Shown here piece after piece: positions 8,660 to 16,454 of a stretch of 55,069 nt of DNA. Origin of the DNA: an uncultured Desulfomonile sp. (lineage in GTDB: Bacteria > Desulfobacterota > Desulfomonilia > Desulfomonilales > Desulfomonilaceae). The notes under the pieces are model-generated. The model was not told the DNA's origin and did no database searches. It saw only the letters and a program-made list of their open reading frames with translations. Position numbers and translations under genes: made by a program. Within the stretch, counting starts at the first letter, position 1, and every line of letters starts with the position of its first letter. The stretch spans positions 1 through 55,069 of the forward strand of contig CAITZA010000107.1 in NCBI GenBank assembly GCA_903896745.1, in the 5' to 3' direction.

Positions 8660-9928
8660 CTACATGGCCATGATATCACTAGGGTTTGTAATAAATCCCG
8701 TAATTGCGCTGGCAGCAGCCACCGCTGGTGAGGACAGGACAACCTCACTTTCAGGGTGGCCCATGCGGCCGACGAAGTTTCTGTTAGTGGTTGATATTGC
8801 GCGCTCTCCCTTTGCCAATATCCCCATGTGGCCACCGAGACAGGGACCGCAGGTTGGAGTGGAAACCGCGCCGCCCGACTCCATGATGTCCTGAATCAAC
8901 CCCTCTGAAATTGCCTGCAGCATGATGTTGGGAGTAGCCGGAAAAACAATCAGCCTGACATCTTTTGCTATCCTGTTTCCTTTCAGGATCCTGGCGGCAA
9001 CTCTCAGGTCCTCGATACGACCGTTTGTGCAAGAGCCTATTACAACCTGATCGACCCGAACGTTTTTGACTTCCGAAACGGGCCTTACGTTCTCGGGCAA
9101 AAACGGCATGGCGACAACCGGCTCAAGACAGGAAAGGTTAAATTCCATGACATCGCAAAACTCTGCGTCAGCGTCTGTTTCAAATACTCTCATGGGCCTT
9201 TGAACCCTATCCTGACAGTATTCCTGCGTAATGTCATCAAATGGAAAAATTCCGTTTTTTGCGCCGGCTTCGATGGCCATGTTCGCTATTGTAAGACGGT
9301 CTGAGATCGTAAGAGACGGGATGGCCCCACCAGCAAACTCCATACTTTTGTATAGCGCTCCATCCACTCCAATCTGACCGATAATAGCCAAGATGATGTC
9401 TTTGCCGGATACCCAGGGCTGCAATTCACCATTAAGCACAAATTTGATTGTTTCCGGGACCTTGAACCAACATTTTCCTGTCAGGGCCGCTGCGGCAAAA
9501 TCGGTGCTTCCCACCCCAGTGGCAAAAGCGGACAAGGCCCCATAAGTGCAGGTATGGCTGTCCGCGCCTATTACCAGATCTCCAGGCCCCACCAGCCCTT
9601 TCTCCGGCAACAGCGCATGTTCAATCCCCATTTCACCCACATCAAAGAAGTTCACCAGGCCCATGTCTTGGGCAAATGAACGAGACACTGAAAGCATTGT
9701 CGCAGAATCTATGTCTTTTGCAGGATTAAAGTGATCCAGGACCACTACCACTTTCCCCTTGTCAAACACGCGCTTGCCACCTGCTTCGATGAAAGGCCTG
9801 ATGGCAAGCGGGAGGGTTATGTCATTAGCCAGAGCTATATCAATGTCCGCCTGAATGAGCTCTCCGGGGTTGACGTGGTCCAGTCCGCTATGGTCTGCCA
9901 GTATCTTTTGACTTATGGTCATTCCCAT
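8660..9928 (-). CDS. leuC: 3-isopropylmalate dehydratase large subunit (aconitase family)
   Basis: The 422-residue length matches the short archaeal/LeuC2-type large subunits. Signatures include [31 protein letters not shown], the [4Fe-4S] cysteines in [13 protein letters not shown] and TCGPCLGGH, and [11 protein letters not shown] near the C-terminus. With a small subunit (LeuD) it isomerises 2-isopropylmalate to 3-isopropylmalate. The start at ATG9928 has AAGGA nine bases upstream. No leuD lies next to it in this window, which is unusual. The gene follows rfbD by 87 bases on the same strand. Homoaconitase or methylmalate isomerase specificity is possible, but the nearby leuB supports the leucine pathway. 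Confidence 0.88.
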   Translation of the reverse strand: MGMTISQKILADHSGLDHVNPGELIQADIDIALANDITLPLAIRPFIEAGGKRVFDKGKVVVVLDHFNPAKDIDSATMLSVSRSFAQDMGLVNFFDVGEMGIEHALLPEKGLVGPGDLVIGADSHTCTYGALSAFATGVGSTDFAAAALTGKCWFKVPETIKFVLNGELQPWVSGKDIILAIIGQIGVDGALYKSMEFAGGAIPSLTISDRLTIANMAIEAGAKNGIFPFDDITQEYCQDRVQRPMRVFETDADAEFCDVMEFNLSCLEPVVAMPFLPENVRPVSEVKNVRVDQVVIGSCTNGRIEDLRVAARILKGNRIAKDVRLIVFPATPNIMLQAISEGLIQDIMESGGAVSTPTCGPCLGGHMGILAKGERAISTTNRNFVGRMGHPESEVVLSSPAVAAASAITGFITNPSDIMAM

Positions 9929-10015
9929 CTGTAGTATTCCTTCTTAGTCCAGTATCAATCGAGTAAAAAACTGATCTCGCATGGTTTGCATTCTTAGCAA
10001 TTAAAATTCACGCTT

Positions 10016-10891
10016 TCAACCTTTTAGGAGCTTTCTCGTCTTCAGGTAGGCCGTCAAGGCGTCCTTCCAGTCGGGAAGCGCAGATTTTGTCAATGCCTGA
10101 AATTTTTCGAGATCAAGTACAGAGTTTAGGGGTCTTGGAGCAGGGCGGTTCAGTTCCGCGGTAGACAGGGTCTCGACCTTGATATGGCATAACCCTTCGA
10201 TCTCTACTATTGCCGAGGCAAAACCGTGCCAAGTCGTCTCGCCTGAGTTTGCCACATGATAAACTCCTGTAGGGCGTAGTTTTGCCAGTTTCAGGATCGC
10301 CTTGACCAAATCCTCCGTAAAAGTCGGTCTGCCATGCTGATCATCCACCACTTTCAGGACATCCCGTTCCTTACATGCGTTAAGTATGGATTCCACAAAG
10401 TTTTTTCCGTGTAGACCGTACAACCATTGGGTCCTGATAATCAAACTGTTGTCCGGCGCCTCTGAAAGTAACATTTTCTCGCCTTCAGCCTTTGTCTTGC
10501 CATATATTCCCAAGGGATTCACAGGATCATCTTCCCTGTAAGGACTCGTTTTTGTCCCATCAAATACATAGTCAGTGCTGAGATGAACCACAAACGCCTT
10601 ACTGATGGATGCGGCTCTGGCCACATTCAGCGCCCCTAACGCGTTGGCCCTGTAAGCTTTTTCGTGATCGCTCTCGCAGCCGTCTACGTCGGTCATGGCG
10701 GCAGTGTTGATTATCAGTTCGGGCTCTTCAACTTTAACGACATTTGCTATGGAAGAGGGATCAGAGATATCGACCTCTGGCAGGTCAACACCTATCCAGT
10801 TAGCCCCAGCCTCTTTCAGAGCCGAGCATAAATCATTCCCCAGCATTCCTTTCGATCCTGTTATCAGTATGGGCCTTTCGCCTTGAATCAA
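10016..10891 (-). CDS. rfbD: dTDP-4-dehydrorhamnose reductase family protein
   Basis: The 291-residue extended short-chain dehydrogenase has an NAD(P)-binding GSKGMLG at residues 13-19, then INTAAMTDVDGCE, the catalytic STDYVFDGT, and the Y-x-x-x-K pair in YGKTKAEGE, followed by RTQWLYG. These are the signatures of the RmlD/RfbD family. It reduces dTDP-4-dehydrorhamnose to dTDP-rhamnose for cell-surface polysaccharide. It starts at TTG10891 with GGGAGG seven bases before it. No rmlA, B or C gene is next to it, so it may act with enzymes encoded elsewhere. Confidence 0.85.
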   Translation of the reverse strand: MIQGERPILITGSKGMLGNDLCSALKEAGANWIGVDLPEVDISDPSSIANVVKVEEPELIINTAAMTDVDGCESDHEKAYRANALGALNVARAASISKAFVVHLSTDYVFDGTKTSPYREDDPVNPLGIYGKTKAEGEKMLLSEAPDNSLIIRTQWLYGLHGKNFVESILNACKERDVLKVVDDQHGRPTFTEDLVKAILKLAKLRPTGVYHVANSGETTWHGFASAIVEIEGLCHIKVETLSTAELNRPAPRPLNSVLDLEKFQALTKSALPDWKDALTAYLKTRKLLKG

Positions 10892-10947
10892 AACTCAACC
10901 TCCCGTTAAACTAAAACTTTCACAAAAAGTATTCTCCCCGGTTAATC

Positions 10948-10998
10948 TCATGGTTGAACCGGGCTTAATCAAGAGACATAAACTGTTCATGGTTGAAC
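10948..10998. repeat. Pair of 12-base direct repeats in a divergent intergenic region
   Basis: TCATGGTTGAAC occurs at 10948-10959 and again at 10987-10998. Each copy contains the near-palindrome GGTTGAAC(C). The copies lie between the divergent rfbD and GNAT-fusion genes, so they could be operator half-sites, but no regulator is identified. Confidence 0.45.
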
Positions 10999-11098
10999 TT
11001 GGTTCATCATTCTAATAATATTGTACGAGCTCTTGTTTTATCAAATCCGTTAGACTTATGACATCTTTGTGATCCAATTAGCAAAGAAAGAGATGTTT

Positions 11099-12307
11099 AT
11101 GCTCATAAGGCCCGCAAGAAAAGGTGACGCGCCTGCCATTTCAGGGATGTTGACCCCATGGTTTGACTTCAACCCTACCCTTGAAAAGAAATTCACCGAC
11201 CTGATTGTACGCAATTCGCTCGCTGATAACACATTTTGCAATGTTCTGGAAGCCAACAGAAAAGTCGTCTGCGTAAGTTTCTGGCAATCAAATCCTTTCA
11301 GGGAAATCGATTTGCTGGCGATTCATTTTTCTCGCGATGAACGTGACCACGATATTATTATAGCTTTTCTGGAACACGAAATAGTCGAATGGTCCAAAAG
11401 AAAATGTGACAGGATAATTTTTAACTTCCCCGAATCAGTTGACGACATCCTGTCGAAGCTCTTGAAAAAGCTGGGCTTCATGTTTGAAAGCGTTTTCCAT
11501 AGGGCTCAATTTCGAAACGCCATAATTTGCATGACCAAAACCTTGTGCCATGAAACGGTGGGGCACTCAGGGGCGCTGGATTTCCTGAAGCAAAAATTCC
11601 TGGAGCTAGGATACGAAATCATGCCTGAAGCTACGGGATTCAGTTACAGGACAAGAGAGCCCTTCCTGAAACCGTTCCTTATAGGAACGTGGCATAGAGT
11701 CATTGCATCAGGAAATGACATCATAATTTATCCGCCTGCAAAAAAAATCGAAACACATGAGCTCGAAACGATGTTCTATCCTCTCAGGATTGCGAGATTG
11801 GATGACACCCCCATCTTGGTTACGCTGGAAAAGAAACGCGCCTGTTCTATCATCAACATTCCCAGGGAAGATTGGTCACAGAGAAGCATTCTTGGTGAAG
11901 ATAGTGAATTACTGTCCTGCCCATTAAATTTGAGTAACACCACTTATTCCATAGCCTCCGGCCACAAGAGCCTCAGGAAAGGACTTCCGGTCCTATTCTA
12001 TGTCAACAGGTTGGGAGCTGTCGGAGAAGCACGGATCATCGACTGGAGTATCGAAACGGTCTCAAACCTCTTTAGAAACATCGAAAACTTCCCGGGCATC
12101 CAACCTGATGACGTGGATTTACTCGAAACAAAAACATGCTCCAAGATAACGCAAGTACTAAAAATCACGTATAATTACTATAGGTCATTTAATCGGATCA
12201 TTTCCTATGAGGACATCAGGGCCATCGACCCTTCGTTCAATCCTCAAAGACGACGTTTCATATCCAATGACATATTCGAGTCCATATCTGCGCTGGGAAG
12301 CCAGTAG
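11099..12307 (+). CDS. GNAT-type N-acetyltransferase fused to a C-terminal PUA-like domain (putative)
   Basis: The protein is about 402 residues. The N-terminus (LIRPARKGDAPAI) and the first 150 residues fit a GNAT acetyltransferase: an alternating beta/alpha pattern and a helix of the EHEIVEWSKRK type, although the canonical acetyl-CoA loop is not obvious. The C-terminal half, with LPVLFYVNRLGAVGEARIIDW followed by an FRNIENFPGI region and YEDIRAIDPSFNPQ, resembles PUA/ASCH/EVE-type nucleic-acid-binding folds. This is inferred by eye. GTG11069, ATG11093 and ATG11099 are possible starts; I chose 11099 because it begins exactly at the GNAT fold and has AAGAGAG-like bases upstream. The gene ends 36 bases before the carbonic anhydrase gene. 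Function unknown. Confidence 0.6.
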   Translation: MLIRPARKGDAPAISGMLTPWFDFNPTLEKKFTDLIVRNSLADNTFCNVLEANRKVVCVSFWQSNPFREIDLLAIHFSRDERDHDIIIAFLEHEIVEWSKRKCDRIIFNFPESVDDILSKLLKKLGFMFESVFHRAQFRNAIICMTKTLCHETVGHSGALDFLKQKFLELGYEIMPEATGFSYRTREPFLKPFLIGTWHRVIASGNDIIIYPPAKKIETHELETMFYPLRIARLDDTPILVTLEKKRACSIINIPREDWSQRSILGEDSELLSCPLNLSNTTYSIASGHKSLRKGLPVLFYVNRLGAVGEARIIDWSIETVSNLFRNIENFPGIQPDDVDLLETKTCSKITQVLKITYNYYRSFNRIISYEDIRAIDPSFNPQRRRFISNDIFESISALGSQ

Positions 12308-12343
12308 GCATAGCACAAAAACTATTTACAACAACGGGACGCC

Positions 12344-12889
12344 ATGACTCAGAATTCCATGAAAGCAATGATCTACGAATACAAAGGCATAAAGCCCTCT
12401 CTTGGGGAAGGTGTGTTTCTCGCTCCAGGAGTCGTGCTGCTTGGTGACATCACTATTGGAGACCACGCTAATCTCTGGTTTTATACAGTTGCCCGGGCCG
12501 ATGTAAATTTTATCAGGATAGGAGCCCAAACCAATATTCAGGATCATTGCACTCTTCATGTAACAACCGACAAATATCCCCTGATTATTGGGGCAAATGT
12601 GGTTGTTGGGCATCGAGCCGTACTCCACGGATGCGTGGTTGAAGATAATGCCCTTATTGGAATAGGCGCGTTGGTTCTGGACGGCGCAAGGGTGGAAACT
12701 GGCGCGATAGTGGGGGCCGGCGCGGTTGTAAGTCCTGGAAGCGTTATTCGGGCGAATACCGTGGTTGTTGGAGCGCCAGCGCGCCCGATCAGATCGCCGT
12801 CAAAATCCGAGACCGATTTTCACATGATAAATGTAAATAAATATGTTGGTTATGGTCTAAACTTCAACCAACTTACTCGCCTTCTTTGA
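12344..12889 (+). CDS. Gamma-class carbonic anhydrase family protein
   Basis: The 181-residue protein is a left-handed beta-helix built of hexapeptide repeats (LGDITIGDHANLWFYTVARADVNFIRIG and onwards). It has the family hallmarks: RADV, QTNIQDHCTLH with the first zinc-type His, VVGHRAVLHGC with further His residues, and IGIGALVLDGARVETGAIVGAGAVVSPG. YrdA/CaiE-like members bind zinc or iron; some are carbonic anhydrases and others have no known activity. It is cytoplasmic. It is preceded closely by the GNAT-fusion gene on the same strand, so they probably share a transcript. The ribosome binding site is weak (GGGAC). Confidence 0.88.
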   Translation: MTQNSMKAMIYEYKGIKPSLGEGVFLAPGVVLLGDITIGDHANLWFYTVARADVNFIRIGAQTNIQDHCTLHVTTDKYPLIIGANVVVGHRAVLHGCVVEDNALIGIGALVLDGARVETGAIVGAGAVVSPGSVIRANTVVVGAPARPIRSPSKSETDFHMINVNKYVGYGLNFNQLTRLL

Positions 12890-13013
12890 TCCTCTAGCGC
12901 TATACAGCCAGCGCCGGCGCGACGCATCCTTCGTTTATATATAATTTAATCAATGTGTTAAATATGCCTAAGTCCACCGCTGGAGATTAATATCTCATGT
13001 TTTACTTTATATA

Positions 13014-13044
13014 TTGACATTATCTAACCGGTATGCTTTATTAT
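13014..13044 (+). promoter_or_regulatory. Probable promoter of the 59-residue acidic protein
   Basis: TTGACA (13014-13019) is perfect and TATTAT (13039-13044) is a good -10 box, but the spacer of 19 bases is long. The start codon is about 48 bases further. Confidence 0.45.
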
Positions 13045-13091
13045 TTTTAGTTGCTTAGCAACTGAGCCTACTCAAAACGGGAGGATCGAGC

Positions 13092-13271
13092 ATGCCTCAT
13101 TCGCACAATATTGACTATTATATCGGCAGCATGAAGGAAGAATCTCTTGCTGAAGCATTAGCTGACTTTGAAGATCCTCTAGAGGGTCGTCCCGTAGACT
13201 TATTATCCTCCCTCGAAATCGATGATGATTTCTCAGAGGACGGACTCACTATCGATTTCGATGATTTCTGA
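13092..13271 (+). CDS. Small acidic protein (59 residues)
   Basis: The ATG has GGGAGG seven bases upstream, a promoter-like element before that and a strong terminator directly after, so this is a complete monocistronic unit despite its size. The protein (MPHSHNIDYYIGSMKEESL...) is strongly acidic: the last 20 residues are mostly Asp, Glu, Phe, Ile and Leu (EIDDDFSEDG, IDFDDF). There are no cysteines, signal peptide or membrane segment. I do not recognise a family. The acidic tail could bind a basic partner or mimic DNA. Confidence 0.7.
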   Translation: MPHSHNIDYYIGSMKEESLAEALADFEDPLEGRPVDLLSSLEIDDDFSEDGLTIDFDDF

Positions 13272-13286
13272 TACCGCTACACAAAA

Positions 13287-13332
13287 AATAAAAATGGCCG
13301 GAGAACCTGCTAGTTAGTCCGGCCATTTTTAT
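13287..13332 (+). terminator. Strong intrinsic terminator after the acidic protein gene
   Basis: AAAATGGCCGGA (13291-13302) pairs perfectly with TCCGGCCATTTT (13318-13329) around a 15-base loop, followed by TTATTTC. An A-rich tract before the stem means it can also act on the minus strand, downstream of yggT. Confidence 0.85.
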
Positions 13333-13407
13333 TTCTGTGAGAAACTGTGGTCTGTTTATCAGATTGCTTTCGAATTATTCCTTCCAGGCAGGATTTTTTC
13401 GAGGGCC

Positions 13408-13707
13408 TTAGCGAAGATCGGCTGCAACCTGTAACAATGTCCTTATCAGGAAGTTTTGAAGAAACACTATTACAAGCAGGACGATCAAAGGCGAAAAATC
13501 GATACCCACTTGTGGCAGGGGAAGAGTCCTGCGCACAAAACCTAGAACGGGTTCTGTGACGCTGTACAAAAATCTGACTACCGGATTGTAAGGATCCGGG
13601 TTAACCCATGAAATTAGCGCTGATATGATTATCAGCCACATATAGATGGTAAGTACGACATCTAGCACATGCGCGATTGCGCTAATAAAATTGCCCAGCA
13701 CGAACAT
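13408..13707 (-). CDS. YggT family membrane protein
   Basis: The 99-residue protein has two hydrophobic segments (about 4-32 and 68-92). Between them is the YggT-family loop SWVNPDPYNPVVRFLYSVTEPVLGFVRRTLP, with the conserved P-x-N/D-P and ITEP-like elements. The family lies in the inner membrane and has been linked to cell division (near divIVA/ftsZ) and osmotic tolerance; the biochemical role is unknown. An AAGGAG lies about 12 bases upstream of the ATG. The upstream neighbour on this strand is the HU gene, 300 bases away. Confidence 0.88.
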   Translation of the reverse strand: MFVLGNFISAIAHVLDVVLTIYMWLIIISALISWVNPDPYNPVVRFLYSVTEPVLGFVRRTLPLPQVGIDFSPLIVLLVIVFLQNFLIRTLLQVAADLR

Positions 13708-14011
13708 GTGTTTTCTAAATCTCCTTAAAACCTTTTAAATAAGGCTTCAAATTCCCCAAGTTTCTTGCGGGAATTTCTTCGGCCATCTGTGAATTGCTTC
13801 AGATACTATTTTCACCTGTCTAGAGCTTCACAGCCTGAAATTGATTAATGCGATGTCTCGCACAAAGTCAAGGCCCAAAGAAATGATTTAGAGATGAGTC
13901 CACTCACTGGGGAAATGACGCTACCACGTATAACTGCAGCTTCCCACCAGAACATGGCGTCAGTCACGGTCACAAAATTATTTTGGGGAAGCTCCTTGCA
14001 GGACTTTCAAT
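13708..14011. other. Intergenic stretch between yggT and the HU gene
   Basis: In these 304 bases I see the ribosome binding site of yggT and nothing else convincing. There is no open frame with start signals and no clear terminator for HU. Confidence 0.4.
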
Positions 14012-14284
14012 TTATTTAATAGATTCTTTCAAAGCTTTTGCCGCTGAAAATTTTGGAGCTTTGGTAGCTTCTATTTTAATTTTTTCTTTTGTTCTGGGAT
14101 TGATACCGGAGCGCGCTTTTCTTGTAACTATGGAGAATTTTCCGAAGCCGGGGATAGAGACTTCATCTCCACTGACCAGCACATCTGTGATCGCGCCGAA
14201 AACCATTTCGATGGCTTCTGAAGCGTGTTTCTTGGTTGTTTCCCCTTTTTCGGCCAGCTTGTCCACAAATTCAGCTTTGGTCAT
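14012..14284 (-). CDS. HU/IHF family DNA-binding protein
   Basis: The 90-residue protein has the complete HU fold: an N-terminal helical dimerisation part (MTKAEFVDKLAEK), the GDEVSIPGFGKFSIVTRKAR strand region, the DNA-intercalating arm with RSGINPRTKEKIKI, and the C-terminal helix PKFSAAKALKESIK. It bends and compacts DNA. The ATG at 14284 is chosen over the in-frame TTG at 14290 because GGGAGG is suitably spaced. A good promoter lies 60 bases upstream. It is transcribed alone. Confidence 0.95.
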   Translation of the reverse strand: MTKAEFVDKLAEKGETTKKHASEAIEMVFGAITDVLVSGDEVSIPGFGKFSIVTRKARSGINPRTKEKIKIEATKAPKFSAAKALKESIK

Positions 14285-14338
14285 GACCAATCCTCCCTAT
14301 AAATCTCGAACATTTAAGATAACAAATTCGACGATATG

Positions 14339-14368
14339 TGTATACGTCCTCAAAATGACAAGTGTCAA
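14339..14368 (-). promoter_or_regulatory. Sigma70-type promoter of the HU gene
   Basis: On the minus strand TTGACA (14363-14368) and TATACA (14339-14344) are separated by an 18-base spacer, placing the transcript start about 45 bases before the start codon. Confidence 0.65.
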
Positions 14369-14500
14369 GCAAATTATTGTTTTCAGCCTCACAAAATAAC
14401 AGTTTTAATACACCGCGCGTTTCATTTCGACGTCTACATCACTAAAAACTGATCAAACAATCGGTTACAGATAATCTTGTCTTAAATTTTACAATAACGG

Positions 14501-14529
14501 TTGACTGCTCAAAGTCTTGCATGTAAAGC
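14501..14529 (+). promoter_or_regulatory. Possible ferredoxin promoter
   Basis: TTGACT and TAAAGC are spaced by 17 bases, with a TG just before the -10 box. The -35 box is good and the -10 box is imperfect. It lies about 60 bases upstream of the ferredoxin start. Confidence 0.4.
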
Positions 14530-14589
14530 TTGTCGGATAGAGATTTTAGATCAAATTCATTCTTGTCCTAAAAAGGCAAAGGAGGCAAA

Positions 14590-14784
14590 ATGGCTAAGAC
14601 TTTGGTTATTGATCAAGAAGCTTGCAGTGGTTGCGGAACTTGCGCAGCGATAGCGGAAGATTGCTTCGCCATCAGCGAAGACAGTGATAAGGCTTATGTT
14701 GTGGATCAGAGCGCGTGCTCGGAGGAAGAGATTCAGGAAGCCATTGACACTTGTCCGGAAGAAGCCATTACTTGGCAGGATTAA
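14590..14784 (+). CDS. Ferredoxin with one [4Fe-4S] cluster
   Basis: The 64-residue acidic protein has the cluster-binding pattern C12-x2-C15-x2-C18 and C55-P. Two extra cysteines, C25 and C43, match the disulfide pair known from single-cluster Desulfovibrio ferredoxins (D. gigas type). The second cluster site is lost, replaced by a short helix (EEEIQEAIDTCPEEAI). It is a cytoplasmic low-potential electron carrier. AGGAGG is placed seven bases before the ATG. It is probably monocistronic, with its partner enzymes elsewhere. Confidence 0.92.
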   Translation: MAKTLVIDQEACSGCGTCAAIAEDCFAISEDSDKAYVVDQSACSEEEIQEAIDTCPEEAITWQD

Positions 14785-14873
14785 CCCTTATTTCGCTGAC
14801 TGAGCGCTGTTAAGATGCTTCTTGGCTGCTTTCGCAGGGGGATAATTACGTTCTATCCAACTGTCAAACAATT

Positions 14874-15449
14874 ATGACTCACACAGGGACTGAACTTGTA
14901 CCCCGTCTCGTTGAGCTTTACCGGCTGATGGACCTTGCCTACGGTGAAGCGTCAGAGCGTGCCGGTTTTTCATGCGAGGGATGCAATGGGGTCAAATGCT
15001 GCACAGTTGACCTTATTGTGCATACTTTTGCAGAGATGCTTTATTTGAGACGGGGTTTCAGCGCCCTGGAAAAGACTCTACGTCTCGAAATTAAACAAAG
15101 ATGTAGAGACATATTGAGAGCCAAATCAAGCGACCCCCTCGGGAGTTCTTACAGGGAGGCTGTGTGCGCCCTGAATTTCGATGGCAGGTGCGTGCTGTAT
15201 GATCACAGGCCGATGATCTGTCGTCTGGCAGGAATACCTCATGTAATCAATCGACCGAACTCCACCCAGAGTAGAGCAGGCGGGTGTCATCGTTTTGAAA
15301 CCGACATCAGCCCGGTGTTTCCACACATCACTATCGACAGAACCTCATTCTACAAGGAAATGGCCCAACTGGAAATTTCCATGATTCAGGAGCTGGGGCG
15401 CAGAACACACAGCCTTACTGTCGCCGAGATTTTGGGTGGGTGTGTCTAA
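14874..15449 (+). CDS. YkgJ-type cysteine cluster protein
   Basis: The 191-residue protein has the conserved cysteine pattern of the YkgJ/DUF family: CEGCNGVKCC (about residues 31-40), a CRDIL helix, then CRLAGIPH with the nearby CVLYDHRPMIC, and GGCHRF. These cysteines probably bind zinc or an Fe-S cluster. No signal peptide is seen. The ribosome binding site is weak. Its end overlaps the converging DUF167 gene by four bases. Function is unknown; the family is often found near flagellar or redox genes, which is not the case here. Confidence 0.75.
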   Translation: MTHTGTELVPRLVELYRLMDLAYGEASERAGFSCEGCNGVKCCTVDLIVHTFAEMLYLRRGFSALEKTLRLEIKQRCRDILRAKSSDPLGSSYREAVCALNFDGRCVLYDHRPMICRLAGIPHVINRPNSTQSRAGGCHRFETDISPVFPHITIDRTSFYKEMAQLEISMIQELGRRTHSLTVAEILGGCV

Positions 15450-15748
15450 AGCGTTTTAAAAGAATCCAGAGCGTCCTGTTCTGTCATTTTTTCAACAAGC
15501 AACACTTTGTCTCTGGAAGTGTGGCCCCTGCAAATTGATATTTTGCTTGGAGCGGTACCTAATTTTCTGGAAATGACCCTGATCAGCTCCCTGTTAGCGC
15601 GACCATCAACCGGTGGGACTTTCAATTTGACGGTAAGCGTTTCGCCTTCCCGAAAACAGACTGATTCAACGCAGGAATTGGGGATGACTCGCACCCGGAT
15701 CTCCAGTCCTTTTTTTGTTTGCCTGAAAATGTCGTGATTGGGAACCAT
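15446..15748 (-). CDS. DUF167 (YggU-like) protein
   Basis: The 100-residue protein contains the family core: LEIRVRVIPNS near the N-terminus, then LTVKLKVPPVDGRANRELIRVISRKLG and ISICRGHTSRDKVLLV. YggU-like proteins are small cytoplasmic alpha/beta proteins of unknown function. The last bases overlap the converging cysteine-cluster gene. lspA lies upstream of it in the convergent layout but on the same strand, with a 52-base gap, so transcription order is lspA after DUF167? No: reading the minus strand, lspA (16286-15801) comes first and DUF167 follows, so they may share a transcript. Confidence 0.85.
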   Translation of the reverse strand: MVPNHDIFRQTKKGLEIRVRVIPNSCVESVCFREGETLTVKLKVPPVDGRANRELIRVISRKLGTAPSKISICRGHTSRDKVLLVEKMTEQDALDSFKTL

Positions 15749-15800
15749 GTTTGAACGGACTTGACCTTACATATCCTCAATAATGGCAATCTATTTCAGT

Positions 15801-16286
15801 TCAGACCGTTTTTTGTCTCAGAATGTACAAACAGAAAAGAAACGCTCCCAGACAAAGGGAAGAATCGGCGACATTAAATGCCGGCCAATGGATAGCGCCT
15901 ACATGAACATCTATAAAATCAATTACTTCGCCGTGTAAAAACCTGTCAACCAGATTTCCCGCAGCGCCACCAAAAAAAAGGGCATAACCGGTCAGTGGCA
16001 GAAAACTTTCATCATCAAGCCAGAATGTCATCCCAAGGATAGCAATCAACGCCAGAATTGAGACCGTAGTCAGTATCCACCTGCTAAGGGAACCCTTCGA
16101 ACCGGAGAAAAACCCAAAAGCAGCCCCGGAATTTCTTACATGAACCACGTCCAGGAAATGGTTTACAACCGGGCGCCCATGATTCAGCGGGAGGTTCTTG
16201 ATTACAAGGCTTTTGGTCAACTGATCAGAGGCTATGATTGCTATCGATATACTGAAAAAAATCAGGAAGCGTCTAACAATATTCAT
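15801..16286 (-). CDS. lspA: Signal peptidase II (prolipoprotein signal peptidase)
   Basis: The 161-residue membrane protein has four hydrophobic segments. The family motifs are present: SDQLTKSLV near residue 20, HVRNSGAAFGFFSG, and the two catalytic aspartates in GGAAGNLVDRFLHGEVIDFIDVH and FNVADSSLCLG. It cleaves the signal peptide of lipoproteins after lipidation. It follows ileS by 168 bases on the same strand, an arrangement common in bacteria (ileS-lspA). Confidence 0.95.
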   Translation of the reverse strand: MNIVRRFLIFFSISIAIIASDQLTKSLVIKNLPLNHGRPVVNHFLDVVHVRNSGAAFGFFSGSKGSLSRWILTTVSILALIAILGMTFWLDDESFLPLTGYALFFGGAAGNLVDRFLHGEVIDFIDVHVGAIHWPAFNVADSSLCLGAFLFCLYILRQKTV

Positions 16287-16454
16287 GATTCAATTTCATC
16301 GCCATAAAATGCCATTTCGTTGTAACCCCTAATTTATTCGAGTCGAAAGTACACACTGCGCCATGGCGTCTTCTGAGCGCTACTTCAATACAGCGGCTAA
16401 ATTAGGAGTCACATCCCGGTTAATTGCATTTATCTATAAATGTCAGATTCAATG

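Larger units (their letters stand above)
14285..14589. other. Divergent intergenic region between HU and ferredoxin genes
   Basis: These 305 AT-rich bases carry the HU promoter on the minus strand and a candidate ferredoxin promoter on the plus strand (TTGACT 14501-14506, TAAAGC 14524-14529, 17-base spacer). No small gene is visible. Confidence 0.5.

Noticed and set aside
12890-13013. Possible small gene or riboswitch before the acidic protein
   Set aside because: Only AT-rich sequence and the promoter boxes are seen; no stable structure or frame is convincing.
14340-14500. CRISPR or repeat array in the AT-rich HU/ferredoxin region
   Set aside because: No motif recurs at regular spacing.
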